Below are positions 46,529 through 57,686 of a DNA stretch of 64,000 nucleotides, in pieces. A program made the translations under genes and the position numbers. The stretch is from NCBI GenBank assembly GCA_963930645.1, contig OZ005655.1, forward strand, positions 138,865,456-138,929,455, written 5' to 3'. Each line of letters opens with the position of its first letter. The stretch's first letter is position 1. This stretch comes from Salticus scenicus. Lineage: Eukaryota; Arthropoda; Arachnida; Araneae; Salticidae. The notes below the pieces were generated by a model that was not told the DNA's origin, did no database searches, and worked only from the letters and a program-made list of their open reading frames with translations.

Positions 46529-47293
46529 ATTTCGCAGAGAGCTTACAGGCATGTCTTCACATAGACTGTTTAAAAATTGTCATTAGAAAATACATTTTGG
46601 TTGGTAGAGTTCCTTTCCATTTAACCCTTTTATTTTTCCAACCAAGTATAACTTGAGTGTATAATTGCATTAAACTTAATATGAGAGAGATCTGTTGTGA
46701 AAAATGATGCTGATTCAATTTGAATGCATATCAGCTGACAGGTGTTGCTGCTATGCTTCAGTTTTCCCCGTTCACCGGAAAACTATATCTCAGTTTCTAG
46801 AGTGAATAAATTCACCAAACTTCATATGTGACTATGTGAGATGGCCGTTATCAAAATGAATATCAGCTTAAACTGGGTGTAGATCAGCATACAGGTGGTG
46901 CTACTTTTACGCACATTCTCTGATTTTCCACATGACTATCTCAGCATCTATCGGATAAAATTGCACCAATATGCATGTGCAAAATCTTTATTGTGAGAAG
47001 CTATATTGGCTAAATTTTCTTGCATGTTAACTGGTAGGTAGCGCTATTATATAAAAAATTATAGAAGAAAGTATTATAATGGCCACAACATAACTTAAAT
47101 TTAAATTTTAAATCAGCAAATTAATTATTTTTTGTATATAAGTTGTGGACACTTAATTATATTATATGTAGATGTGATTAAAAGTTAAAAAGCATGCATA
47201 GATACAGTTTAATTAAATCAAGAAAAGTAAGCACCCCTATATGTTGGACACTTTTTCTTGGAACCGTAGGTGCCCAACTTAGAGAGGTTTTAC
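44634..47293. mobile_element. pogo/Tigger-like element, 2.66 kb
   Basis: Ends CAGTGAAACCTCTCAAATTG and (reverse) CAGTAAAACCTCTCTAAGTT, with TTGGACAC/GTGTCCAA subterminal words. TA lies on both sides (44632-44633, 47294-47295). No transposase remains. The interior is a 148-bp satellite (44880-46230), poly-A (46321-46358), poly-T (46498-46524) and an E2-like tail relic (TATAGAAGAAAGT...TGGCCACAACATA, 47055-47092). Confidence 0.85.
44880..46230 (+). repeat. Nine-unit ~148-bp satellite with dimeric order
   Basis: The anchor CCGACTAGCTAGA or variants recurs near 44907, 45053, 45202, 45348, 45497, 45643, 45797, 45947 and 46096. Spacings alternate 146 and 149 in the first five steps, then drift. 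Odd and even units differ (GACAGCTCACAACACGGTGA against GAATAGTTCAGAACACGGTG), so the repeat was amplified as a ~295-base dimer. Each unit carries GCTGCCTTCGGCAGC, a hairpin. Similar minus frames in successive dimers follow from the periodicity. Confidence 0.92.
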
Positions 47294-47620
47294 TGTATAT
47301 GGTACAGAAAGTATTGTTTTTGGGTCAAATTTTCTAAATTTACTTTTTGTTATATTTACACGCTTTGAGGTCTCCTGAATCCGAAAATCGTATTTTTAGC
47401 GGTTAGTCGTTGTGTGTGTATGCTATTAACATATATAGCTCAAGAACAAATAGTAGCAGAAAATCGAAACTCGATATTCTAAACGTATATAATATCAATA
47501 GGGATGCTACATCAAACTTTTCGTTGAGATCAAGCAAATGATTCGTGTACAGAGACATCCAAGATAATTCAAATACATTATGTGTATGGAGAAAATTGCT
47601 GGTGAGTACAGTGTAACATC
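47294..47620 (+). mobile_element. E5 element head and start of body
   Basis: Continues the split hairpin (TATGGTACAGAAAGTATTG), then TTTTTGGGTCAAATTTTC, ACACGCTTTGAGGTCTCCTG, a TG repeat and GATGCTACATCAAACTTTTC. It matches the E5 copy at 52264-53515 in reverse. No tail is found. Confidence 0.75.
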
Positions 47621-48639
47621 TATAGGCTGTATTAAACAAAACGGAATGAATATTTTTTTTACATGCATAAAAGCATGTTTTGTTTAGATTGTGGTATGGA
47701 ATTCATTCATCATTCATTTACAGGACTACCCAAAGTATTGGGCTATACTTCGAAATTGATGGAATTGCAATTCATTTTGTGTTAGATGTTTTTCATGTAA
47801 AACTAAATTTAAATACAAAATATTGTTTATAGTGCATATTATTTATAGACGATATACAGGGCTACCCAAAATTGAGCTAAACATTCTTTTCTGTTGAATG
47901 TAATTGATTAAAGTGCTTTGCTACATTTTACTATGTTAATGAACACTGCTCAGGAAGGAAAATTAGTTTTTCATATCCATACTGTAAACAAAGTATTTTT
48001 TTTTATTATTATTTTTTAAGTTCTGTTTTCAACTTTTTTTTTTTTTTTTTTTTTTTTAATGTATAATATCACATTTTGAGGTGCCCTCATTACGAAAGTC
48101 CAATTTTTAGCAGTTGATTTGTATGTATATCTGTTATCAGCATAACTTAAAAACAAGTAACGGCAGGACATTCAAATTTGATGTTTTAAAGTTCGTATTA
48201 AGTTGCCACTTAAAATTTTGATCAAGATCGGCAAATATGAAAGCAAATTAATTACATTCATATTTTTTTTTTTTTTTTTTTTTTTTGTAATAGATGTAGA
48301 CACTATAATTGAATGGGAGGTTGAGAGAGGCAGTAGAGCCCCTCAAGTTAGACCAGTTTTAAAATAATATCACTTATGATGCTGGCCAGAACCCTGATTT
48401 CCATGTTCTAGTTTGTAAATTTATACAATATTTAAAATTATCGTAACATAGTTTAATAGGGCAAAATTTCACATAAATGTGCATTATGAGAATTACTACA
48501 TAAGTTAAATACAAAATTGACAACTGTAAGATTAAGCTGCAAATCAGTGTACGGTAAATGTGTCAAAGCAGGTTAAGTTTAACCTAGTTGGAGGGGCATT
48601 TTAGTCTCTAACTGGAAAATGGTCATTAGCAGAGTTCAT
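47621..48639. other. No gene; short repeat words
   Basis: TACAGGACTACCCAAAG (47720) and TACAGGGCTACCCAAAAT (47857) could be ends of an unrecognised TIR element. Poly-T at 48031-48057 and 48266-48287. Confidence 0.4.
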
Positions 48640-49290
48640 TTTTATAATCTTAAACATAGTATGTTCTATCTCTATATACGAGTGCTTCCACTCACTCACT
48701 GACTGACTGACTGATAACGCTCTACTGGAGCCACTGACTCGAAACTGGGTCGGATTATAGAATGTATAGTGTAAGCACCCCCTAAGAAGCGATTTTGCGA
48801 AATTCAACCCCCAAGGGGATAGGAAGCAAAACATGATTTCGCAAAACCTTTCATATCTCAAAGAAAAAAAAAAAAAAAACAAATATCCGTAAAATTTTGC
48901 TTTAAAACATAGCTAACACAAATACCTAAAAATTAATTTCTGCAATTTTGGAAATTCGGTCCACAAGAGGGGATACGTGGCAAAATGTGATTCCACATGT
49001 GCAGAAAGTGATTTCACAAAAAACCTTCATATCTCAAAGAAAAAAAACAAATATCAGTAAAATTTTTGCTTTAAAATATAGCTAACATAAATATCTAAAA
49101 ATAAATTTCTAGAATTTTAGAAATTCGGCCCCTACAGGGGGACAGGGGACAAAACGTAATTTCACAAATAACTTTATATATTAAAAAAAAAAAAAAAAAG
49201 AAGATATCTGTAAAAATTTTTGCTTTAAAATTTAACTAACACAAATACCTAAAAACCAATTTTTGGAATTTTAGAAATTCAGTTAATTTA
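48640..49290 (+). repeat. Three tandem ~170-bp units with an ACTG microsatellite
   Basis: A CTCA/ACTG repeat (48690-48715) leads into units with TCATATCTCAAAGAAAAAAA, TTTTGCTTTAAAA.ATA and ATTTTAGAAATTCGG, each with a G-rich patch (48819, 48974, 49136). It resembles the array at 50240-51570 in layout. Confidence 0.65.
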
Positions 49291-50194
49291 TTTTTCGACA
49301 TATAATAAAATATATTTTCATGTGAATAATAAACAAAATATATACATTAAATTTGCTTAGGCATATGACAAACAGGCGTTATGAAAATTAAACAATAATA
49401 AAAATCCAGCATACTTGTTCAAATTTTGTTTCATAATCTTTTTTAACATACCTCAACTTTAGATTTTTTTAAATAGTGTTTTTATTTATTTATTGGCATG
49501 GATAGTATGTTTGGTATGAAAGCTAATTCAGCATTACATTAAAGAACTTTTCTTATTCATAATCTTGGGTAATTTTTTTAATTTTGATGCTGAAGTAGAT
49601 AGGACATTTTTCGCCGAGGACTCTAATTTCGTGACAGCCACTTTAAGCCAAGTAGCCCATAAAAAATATAAACAAATAAATTATAAAATATTGAGAAAAA
49701 AAATGGGGGGAGGGGAAAGATGAAAGAATCAGAAACAGTAATCTCATAAATTATGTATTTTTTTAAAATGGCGACAAAAATTCAAAAGTCACCAAGGAGA
49801 GCTATAATAATCCTGTAATACGATCCAGTTACATATTTACTTATTTTTCTATATACCAACCACTATTAACTATGAAATACATATGACCCCAACAAGTTAG
49901 TTGTCTCATAGCATATTGTAATATTGTATTTGACATGAAATTGCTGTCATTTTACGGTCGACTGGAAAAATCAAAAATATAGGAAATAACGTAAAAATAA
50001 ATATTATGTACAGTACATATTTTTTTTATACTGTCTGTTTCGAAATTGTTATCTCATAAGCACAAAAGTGGAAGCCTACTGGTATGACATTGTTGCATGC
50101 AATAGGGATATACACCCGAAGCGAGCTTTTGAGCAATTTCAGTAAATTTTTACTTTTATTTTTTATCTATAAAGTGATATAAAAAAAGAGTTTC
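49291..50194. other. No gene seen
   Basis: AT-rich, no repeat or coding structure recognised. Confidence 0.5.
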
Positions 50195-51775
50195 CTTTAA
50201 ATATAGTGACCAGCCAAGTGGGTAAAATTCGTCCGGGGAAATCCATAGGAGCTGAGGCCACAAATTTTAGTGTGTGGCTTATTTACGTATATACAACACC
50301 CATTGTAACAGGATTTTGCAAAATTTCCCCCTTAAGGAAAGGGGAGCAATAAACACATTTGCAAGCATAACTTTGCTTCAAATTATCTCAGTAAGATTAA
50401 TTTTTATGCATGAGTTGGTTATGCATTCCCAAAATGGACTATCAAGGGATTTTACAAAATTTCGCTTTCCCCCCACTTTTAGGGGCGGGGTGGTGGCAAA
50501 AACACGTTTTTAAGAGTAACTCTGCTCCAAATTATCTCAGGAAAGTGACTTTTTGATATATCGGTTGGTTACGCGTACTCAACTCAATACACACACTAAA
50601 AAGGGGTTTTGTGAAGCTCCACCCTATTCTCCTAGGGGGTGAAGGGACAAAAACATATTTCCATGTGTATCTCTGATCCAAACTACCTTAAAAAGGCTAT
50701 TTTTTATGTGCAGACTGGTTATGCGTTACCAACATGCTCTATAACATGACTTTGCGAAATTTCACCTACTGCCTCTTTAAGGGCAGGGGGGCAAAACACG
50801 CTTTTAAGAGTAACTCTGCTCCAAATTATCTCAGGAATTTTTTTTTTTTTTTATATGTCGATTCGTTATGCGCACTCAACATAGACACTACAAAGAGATT
50901 TTTTGAAATTCCGTCCTATACCCTCCTTGGGGGTTGGGGGAACAAAAAACATCTTTCCATGTGTAACTCTGTTCCAAATTATCTTAGAATGGCAATGTTT
51001 GACGTGTGGGCTGCTTATGCATACTCAACACACACTACAAAAGGATTTTGTTAAATTCCACCTACTGTTCTTTGGGGGTGGGGACAAAAAACATGTATCC
51101 ATGTGTAAACTCTGCAGCTGCACTAAATTATTACACCATGTAAAACTCTGCACTAAATTGTCTTAGGAAGGAGACTTTTTATGTTTGGTTTGGTTATATG
51201 TATCTAACTCATAGTATAAAGAGATTTTGCAAAATTCCCTCCTTTAAGAGCAGGGGGGGGGGGGGGGGGGTAAAAACGTTTTAAAACATAACTCTACTTC
51301 AAATAATCTCAGGATCTCGAATTTTTATGTCTGGTTTGGTTAGGTATGTGTATGCAACATGCACTACACAGGGATTTCGCGAAATTACCCCCACCCCCCT
51401 TTGGAGTAGGGAGGGGACAAAAAACATGTTTTCAAATTTAAATATACTCCAGATTACCTTAAAATGGCGAATTTTGATATGTGGGAGTTAATTAAGTGTA
51501 CGCAATATGCACTTTGATGGGAGGGAATTTTGCAAACTTTCAACATTACCTGTGAAGGAGAGGGAGTAAAAAGTAGGTAAGACACTGCCGAAGGCACTGG
51601 GGTGCCAGAGTCGACGTGTGGTGAGCAGAAAAACCACTACTGAAGGTAGCGGGAACATTAACTTATATTTTGACTGATTTCAATACATATATATATATTG
51701 GAGATTTTTTTATTAGTGATATGGAATTTTGTGAATTCATTTCAATATAGTGACCAGCGAAGTGGGCAAAGCCAC
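50195..51775 (+). repeat. Eight-unit ~150-bp array between Helitron-like ends
   Basis: Units anchored on ACTCTGCTCCAAATTATCTC recur near 50375, 50519, 50673, 50812, 50966, 51150, 51293 and 51440. Each has GATTTTGC.AAATTCC and a G/C-rich patch (up to 18 G at 51246). TATAGTGACCAGC..AGTGGG motifs sit on both sides (50198, 51737), like the end at 26032. Confidence 0.8.
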
Positions 51776-52145
51776 TATTGTAGCAAGCATCTGAATATAA
51801 TGTTAAATCTTCTATTTGCAAAAATTAATTCAATATAAAACTCATTCATTATGTAAACTGTGTTTTGCAAATAAGTAAATAAATAAAAAGTTTCAATTGA
51901 TCAGTATTTTGCTTAATTTATTTTATCAAAGAAAGTCTTGAAAAAACCCCAAAATGGGCAAAACAGGGTTCCCACTAAATTTCAAAAATATCATTTCCTG
52001 ACTTTTCCAAGATTTCCAGGTCTATTTTTATACAATTCCAAGACACAAAATTTCATTTACAAGATAAAAGATAGCTCATAATAATAATAAAAAAAAAACA
52101 TAGTATGTTTTAAACTGCATGCTCAAAAAGCATTTTCCAGATTTA
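51776..52145. repeat. Possible old TIR end
   Basis: CAGGGTTCCCACTAAATTTC at 51966 and TTTCCTGACTTTTCCAAG resemble 54880-54910 (TCCCTGATTTTTCCAGG) on the far side of 52146-54802. Possibly one older element split by that insertion. Confidence 0.4.
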
Positions 52146-52263
52146 CAGTGTCCCATAAGTCTTTAGATATTTTAAAAATTCATAAAAATTGAAGGAATTG
52201 GTGGAATTTAAAGCAGTTTGCAAAAAAGTTATTCTGGAGAATTTTTTTTGGTAAAGAAATAAT

Positions 52264-53515
52264 CTGGTGTGTCACTCACACGACTTTCTCTTACCCTGAA
52301 ATTTAATACTATAAATACAGGTTGCAGATTAAGAGGTAAGATAACGAGAACTGTCATGTAAACCTATGCTAAACAATTCAAATTAGGCTTCAGAAGAGTT
52401 TTATACGATAATTAGTTCTGTGTGAGGAGGACTACCGCCCCCCTCAACCCCCCGTTTCATTAATTCACCTACATTTATATAGAATTTAATTCGGTTATTA
52501 AAAAATAATTTATTAAAATTATTATTTAAAAAAAATATTTTTTATGATAATGCAGACGATTTCCATATTAGAGAGGTAGTGTAACACTAAATATCCAAAA
52601 AAAAGTCCATTTTACTCTCAATATTAAAAAAAAAAAAAAAAAAAAAAAAACGAAATACGATTTTTTTTTCTAAGTTTTTTTTTTTTTTTTTGTTAAAATT
52701 AAAAAAAATCTATAACTTTGTTTTAAATTATCACAGATTTATAGTTCAACCATTCGTTTTAAAGGTATTCGCAAGCTCTTTTGAATGATACCCATCATGA
52801 AAATTTACTCCCCTCGAGGGGGGTCTTCCCCCCCAGGGGGGGAGGCGAGGCTCCTACATACACAAAAAAATTTTCCCAGTTAACTATCTCTATTACAAAA
52901 AATATATGCAGGGGTGATTGTGACTCAAAGGTAAAAACCCTGAAAATTAGAGCCTCAATTAGAAAAAACCCAAAATATCGAATAATACTCGAACTATTTA
53001 GGCCAGAAGTCCTCGATCCTTTTACATTTCATTCATATATCACCTGGATAACAAATGAACAATCAATGAAAGCAAAAAATAACTTTATAGGAGATATGAA
53101 AATACAGATGGGGTAGAGTAAAAACCCTGAACACAAACACCCCTGTATATGTTAGTTTCATTTGGTTTAGTGCAGTCTATAGACGTTAAACTCTACTTAC
53201 CTGCAATTTCCCCCATAGACGTAATGTATTAGAATTCTCTTGATTGTCCCTGTACACGAACCATTTGCTTGATCTTAACGAAAAGCTTACTGTAGCATCC
53301 CTATATGATACACATTTAGAATACCAAGTTTGAACTTTCTGCCATAATTTGTTTTTGAGATATGCTGATAACAGACAGACACACACACAGACCATTTGCT
53401 AAAAACATGATTTTCGTATTCAGGGGACCTCAAAACGTGTAAATATAACAAAATCTCACGTTCGAAAATTTGACCCAAAAACAATACTTTCTCTACCTTA
53501 TGGGTAAGAGAAAGT
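52264..53515 (-). mobile_element. E5 element, complete ends
   Basis: Head hairpin 53486-53515 (ACTTTCTCTTACC paired with GGTAGAGAAAGT), TATTGTTTTTGGG, ACACGTTTTGAGGTCCCCTG, TGTG/TCTG repeat (53374-53390). Tail at 52264 is CACACCAG preceded by GTGTGAGTGA, with GGTAAGAGAAAGT as the inverted head stem. An E2 fragment (52625-52905, reverse) is embedded. Confidence 0.75.
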
Positions 53516-53980
53516 AAAAAAGTAAAAATTTTCATTGATAGAGGGCACTGTGCATGAGTAAATAGCATATTTCCATGAAAAACTGTATTCATTTACATGC
53601 AAATGTTTACAGGCATATAAATGTTATTTTATGTGTCTGCTATTACCAGGAATTACAGTATGAATTTGCAACATTGCTATGCTAACTGCAGCTTCAGTCG
53701 ACGGTTCTTAGCTGAAAGAAAGCAACTTTACCAATAAAGCTTTATCCATCAAATCAGCATCGCAATTAAAACTTCATGCATGTGCAAGTAGGAGGAAAAA
53801 TAAGGAATAAGCTAAACTAATCTTAAATTTCTGCAATTTGTAGGACTCTGATTTGCTTATTTCTCCTTACTCACTGATGCAGCACCCTCTATCGATGAAA
53901 ATTTTAACTTTTTTTTCTTCTGTATTAAAAAAAAAAAATCTCCACAAGAATAACTTTTTTTGCAAACCATGTACAATTCT

Positions 53981-54737
53981 CAGGCATGAGAGTGCAGAAA
54001 ATTGAAAAAAGAGGAAACACGCGTGTTCATAAAATTAATTTCAAATGAAAAATAATGCGCACGGGGTAAAGTATACAAATGTGTTCATAATTTTTTTTCC
54101 AAATAAAAAAATAATGCTCACAGGAAAAAACTATACAAAATATTTTAAAAGTGACTAATTAAACTAAAAGAATAACACATTAACACAATAAAACATGTTT
54201 AAAAAAATAAAATAAAAACATTAGCTAGCAATCAACATTTAATAACATTGACTGGTGGTGGAAAACAGCAAAAGGAGGGGGGCGGGGGGAGTAGTTCATG
54301 AGTGAGAAATATTAAACACAATTCTTCTTCATTGGTTCTAGAATATCATAAGGTAAGTTTAAAATTAATATTGACATTTTTGTTGTGGATGGATAAATAT
54401 TCAAAAAATAAAAGGCTTCCCTCAGAATGTTTGATCAGCGGTGGTTAGAGATGAAAGGGGGGGAGGGGAGGGGGGAGGACAAAAAAAATTACATGAGTGA
54501 GAAATATTGAATAATTCTGTTCTTTTATATGCTATAGAATCAGATAAAGCACGTTTAAAATGAATATTGACATTTATATTTTGGATGGAAAAAGATTGAG
54601 AATCTAAAGTTTTTCGTGGAGCGTTTGAACACTGATCGTTATTGGAGTTTGATTTTAACAAGATAAACAAACCACAAAATTAACGAAAATCACAAAAAAG
54701 AGGAAAATCGCGGATCCGCGGAAAATTCTCATGCCTG
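53981..54737. mobile_element. hAT-like element, 757 bp
   Basis: Ends CAGGCATGAGA and its complement, followed by AGAGGAAA and CGCG-type words. AATTCT is repeated exactly on both sides (53975-53980, 54738-54743), a 6-base duplication. Inside are two ~190-base direct repeats (54270-54420, 54450-54610; CATGAGTGAGAAATATT). No coding capacity. Confidence 0.82.
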
Positions 54738-54991
54738 AATTCTAACAATTCCTTCAAAATTTATGAATTTTTAAAATGCTTACAGACTTATGGGACACCC
54801 GGTATATCCTCATTTTTCCAAGTTTTGCGGCAATATTTGCAATTTTTCCTTACTTTTTTTTATTAATTTCAAATTCCCTGATTTTTCCAGGTTTTTCAAG
54901 GTTCTCCCTCACCTGCCAGAACCTTGGCAAAATTGTGGGGGTTTTCAAGCAGGTTTTTTAGAAAAAACCCATGTAGGTCCAACATAGCCAA

Positions 54992-55770
54992 CCATTAAAT
55001 AAAGTGCATTCCTCAACTAGAACCTGCTTATGTCTTTAAGAATTACTTTCTCATGCAAAAATGGTGATAACTTTCATAACATTATCATTACGGGCTCTAT
55101 CTACAAGCTGCATATTTATTAAATAAAAAGGTATTCATTGACTAGAACCTGCTTATGTCTTTATTACTTTCAACATGCAAAAATGTCAACAACTTTATTA
55201 AAAGAATCATTGAAGATTCTACCTAAAGGCTGAATATTCATGAAATAAAATGCATTCGTAGACCAGAACTTGCTTATGTCTTTATGAATTACTTTCTACA
55301 AGTAAAATTATTGACAACTTTCATGAAAATATCATTACGGGCTGTATGTTCATTAAATAAAGTGCATTCGTCGAATAGCACCTGTCTTTGTCTTTAAGAA
55401 TTACTTTCTATATGCAAAAATGTCAACAACTTTCATAACAATATCACTATGAGCCATGGGCGTCGGCACAATGGAGCAGGGGGGGGGGGGGGGCAAATGC
55501 ACCCTTTCCCACCTGGAAAAGTCTACTAAGCATTTTTTCTTTAAATTTAAAACTATGCTATCAGAATTTCATTTAAAAAAAATATTTTTTCAGGTTGTAC
55601 CTCCCCTGAAATTTTTTCTGGCGACGCCACTGCTATGAGCTGTATCTACAACCTGAATATTCATTAAATAAAATGCATTCATCGACTAGAGCCTGCTTAT
55701 ATCGTTAAAAATTACCTTCTAAATATTGACAACTTTTTATAACAATATCATTACGGACTCCATGAACAGG
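54992..55770 (+). repeat. 127-bp tandem array split by a MITE
   Basis: Units anchored on AGAACCTGCTTATGTCTTTA at 55018, 55142, 55264, 55375 and, after the insertion, 55685. CAACTTTCATAACAATATCA closes each unit. Reverse relatives lie at 30160-30491. Confidence 0.85.
55455..55632. mobile_element. hAT-type MITE, 178 bp
   Basis: Exact 8-base duplication CTATGAGC at 55447-55454 and 55633-55640. Ends CATGGGCGTCGGC and (reverse) CAGTGGCGTCGCC. Contains a 17-18-base poly-G at 55477-55493. It splits a tandem unit whose halves rejoin cleanly without it. Confidence 0.93.
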
Positions 55771-55911
55771 ATGAATATTGATTGCCGATGGTTCTGTACT
55801 AGAACCCAATGGAAAGTCCCAAAACTCAGGTTCTATTCTACACAGAGCTTCAAAATTTCGATAACCCTAAACTACCATTTTTTGCCAAATTTGTTGCCAA
55901 GGTCGATCTCA

Positions 55912-56330
55912 CAAGGAAACATTCAAAAGGTGTCATCTTCAAAAAGTATTGAAAAGAATATATTTGATTCTACTCTTCATAAAACACCAGAAAATGAAAA
56001 AATTATCGGCTGAAATTAATTACAGTAACCACAAAAAATTATCAAAATTAAGCATATTTGGCGATTTCACACTGCTAGGCGAGTGAGTTTGAGTACTTGG
56101 CGGAAAAACAAAACACTGTTCTGTTTGTACACGGCAATCTCGGTGCTAGCAAACGTATTGCCTAACAGCGCTAAATCGCCAAATATGCTTAATTTTGATT
56201 ATTTTTTTGTTGTTGCTGTAATTAATTTCAGACGATATTGTTTTCACTTTCTAGTGTTTTATGAAGAGTAAAATCACATATATTTTTTTTCAATACTTTT
56301 TGAAGATGACACCTTTAGAATGTTTCCTTG
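55912..56330. repeat. Long hairpin with ~155-bp arms
   Basis: Arms 55912-56067 and 56168-56330 pair through CAAGGAAACATTC, GGTGTCATCTTCAAAAAGTA, TTTATGAAGAGTA, TAATTAATTTCAG and AAGCATATTTGGCGATTT, around a ~100-base loop region. Divergence looks like 15-20%. No target duplication is obvious. Confidence 0.85.
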
Positions 56331-57648
56331 TTAGTAGAAGTGAATGGAATGCCGTTTATTTTTACTTTAACTGTAAATTTACTTTCACTGCAACAACCCG
56401 ATTGAGGCAGGAATAGGATATGATTCATTGTAATAGATATATATATGTATAAAGAGAGAAAATATCTGCCTTTATTTAAGGCCATCAATTCCTTTAACTC
56501 CAGTAATTTTTTGTCTCAAATTTTGCCCATAGGATTTAATACTAACTTACCTCCATTACAGGATTAAAGACCCATGTATATGTATACTTGTGCACCTCCT
56601 TTAAGGGTAATTTTTCAAAAACATTTTAATTTATTTTTCTTGGTTCATTATCTTCTTTTTCTAAAATTACATTGAGTTTTTAAATAACTCCTTGCAACGA
56701 TAGAAAAATGAAAATTCTATTTCCTCTTCCTAATAAATCAATCAGAAAATTAGTTTAAATTAATTAGTAGCCTTTCGCTCCTTACAAAAACAGTTGAAGA
56801 ATATGATTTGAGATATAAATGAATTCTTAGAAAACAATATTACTGACAAAAATCTTTTAAAAACTAAACAAACTATTAATAATTTGTAGTCAAATTGTAT
56901 AGACTAATATAAATTTAAGCATTTAAAACCACTTGATTCTTTTTTTTTTTGCTTGAATTGTAATTCTCTAACCAACCTCTAATAAAAGGCTACCTCTCTA
57001 AAGGACCAATATATGACAATTTCAGTGGCTCTCTAAGGTACTTTCTGTTGTGTTCTTTCACTGTATTTCTTTTAGATTAATTTGAATCTAATACTGGAGC
57101 AACTGCTTAACATTTTTAATGTAGTCTGTTACAACCAAAGACACTATTTGCAGTTCTTCATAGAATTCATAAGACTGCATATCGCTGGTCTCCTGCAAGT
57201 GCAGTACCTTGTTTAAATTGAGGCAGTACTTTTAAATATCCTCTTTTTATTACACATTATTTTACTTATTTCATTTTTCCAATGGACGTCTCTCTGAAAC
57301 TGAAATTTACAGTTTCTTTGAAAACATGAGATTTAATTACAATTTCTTGTTTAAAGCTGTTGTTCAAGGGAAAAAAAAAAGTATACAGCACAGGACCCAT
57401 TATCTGGTAACCGCACAACAGACCCAATTCTGTAGATTGGAATTTTCTGGATTTCGTACCCCTGCCGAAAATGGGAATATCATATCTGCAAATGTTACCC
57501 CCCCCCCCCCCCCCCCGAACCACAAAATAACTTATCCATAAACAGTACTGGTAACTTAAATAATGCATTAGAGAAAAATATATTCTTACTTATCCTTAAA
57601 AGAAATTATAATAATAATAATAATAACATTCTTACATTAGCAAAAAAA

Positions 57649-57686
<38 letters not shown>

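Larger units (their letters stand above)
52146..54802. mobile_element. mariner-like element, 2.66 kb, filled with insertions
   Basis: Inverted ends C(A/C)G(T/G)GTCCCATAAGTCT share about 55 bases with ATTTTAAAAATTCATAAA. TA lies on both sides (52144-52145, 54803-54804). No transposase remains. It contains an E5 copy (52264-53515) and a hAT-like element (53981-54737). Confidence 0.78.

Noticed and set aside
52781..53116. 111-residue plus open frame
   Set aside because: It spans an E2 fragment and E5 body with no protein similarity recognised.
57266..57568. 100-residue minus open frame with a poly-Gly stretch
   Set aside because: The Gly run is a poly-C homopolymer. No family is recognised, and part resembles a pogo-type repeat end.
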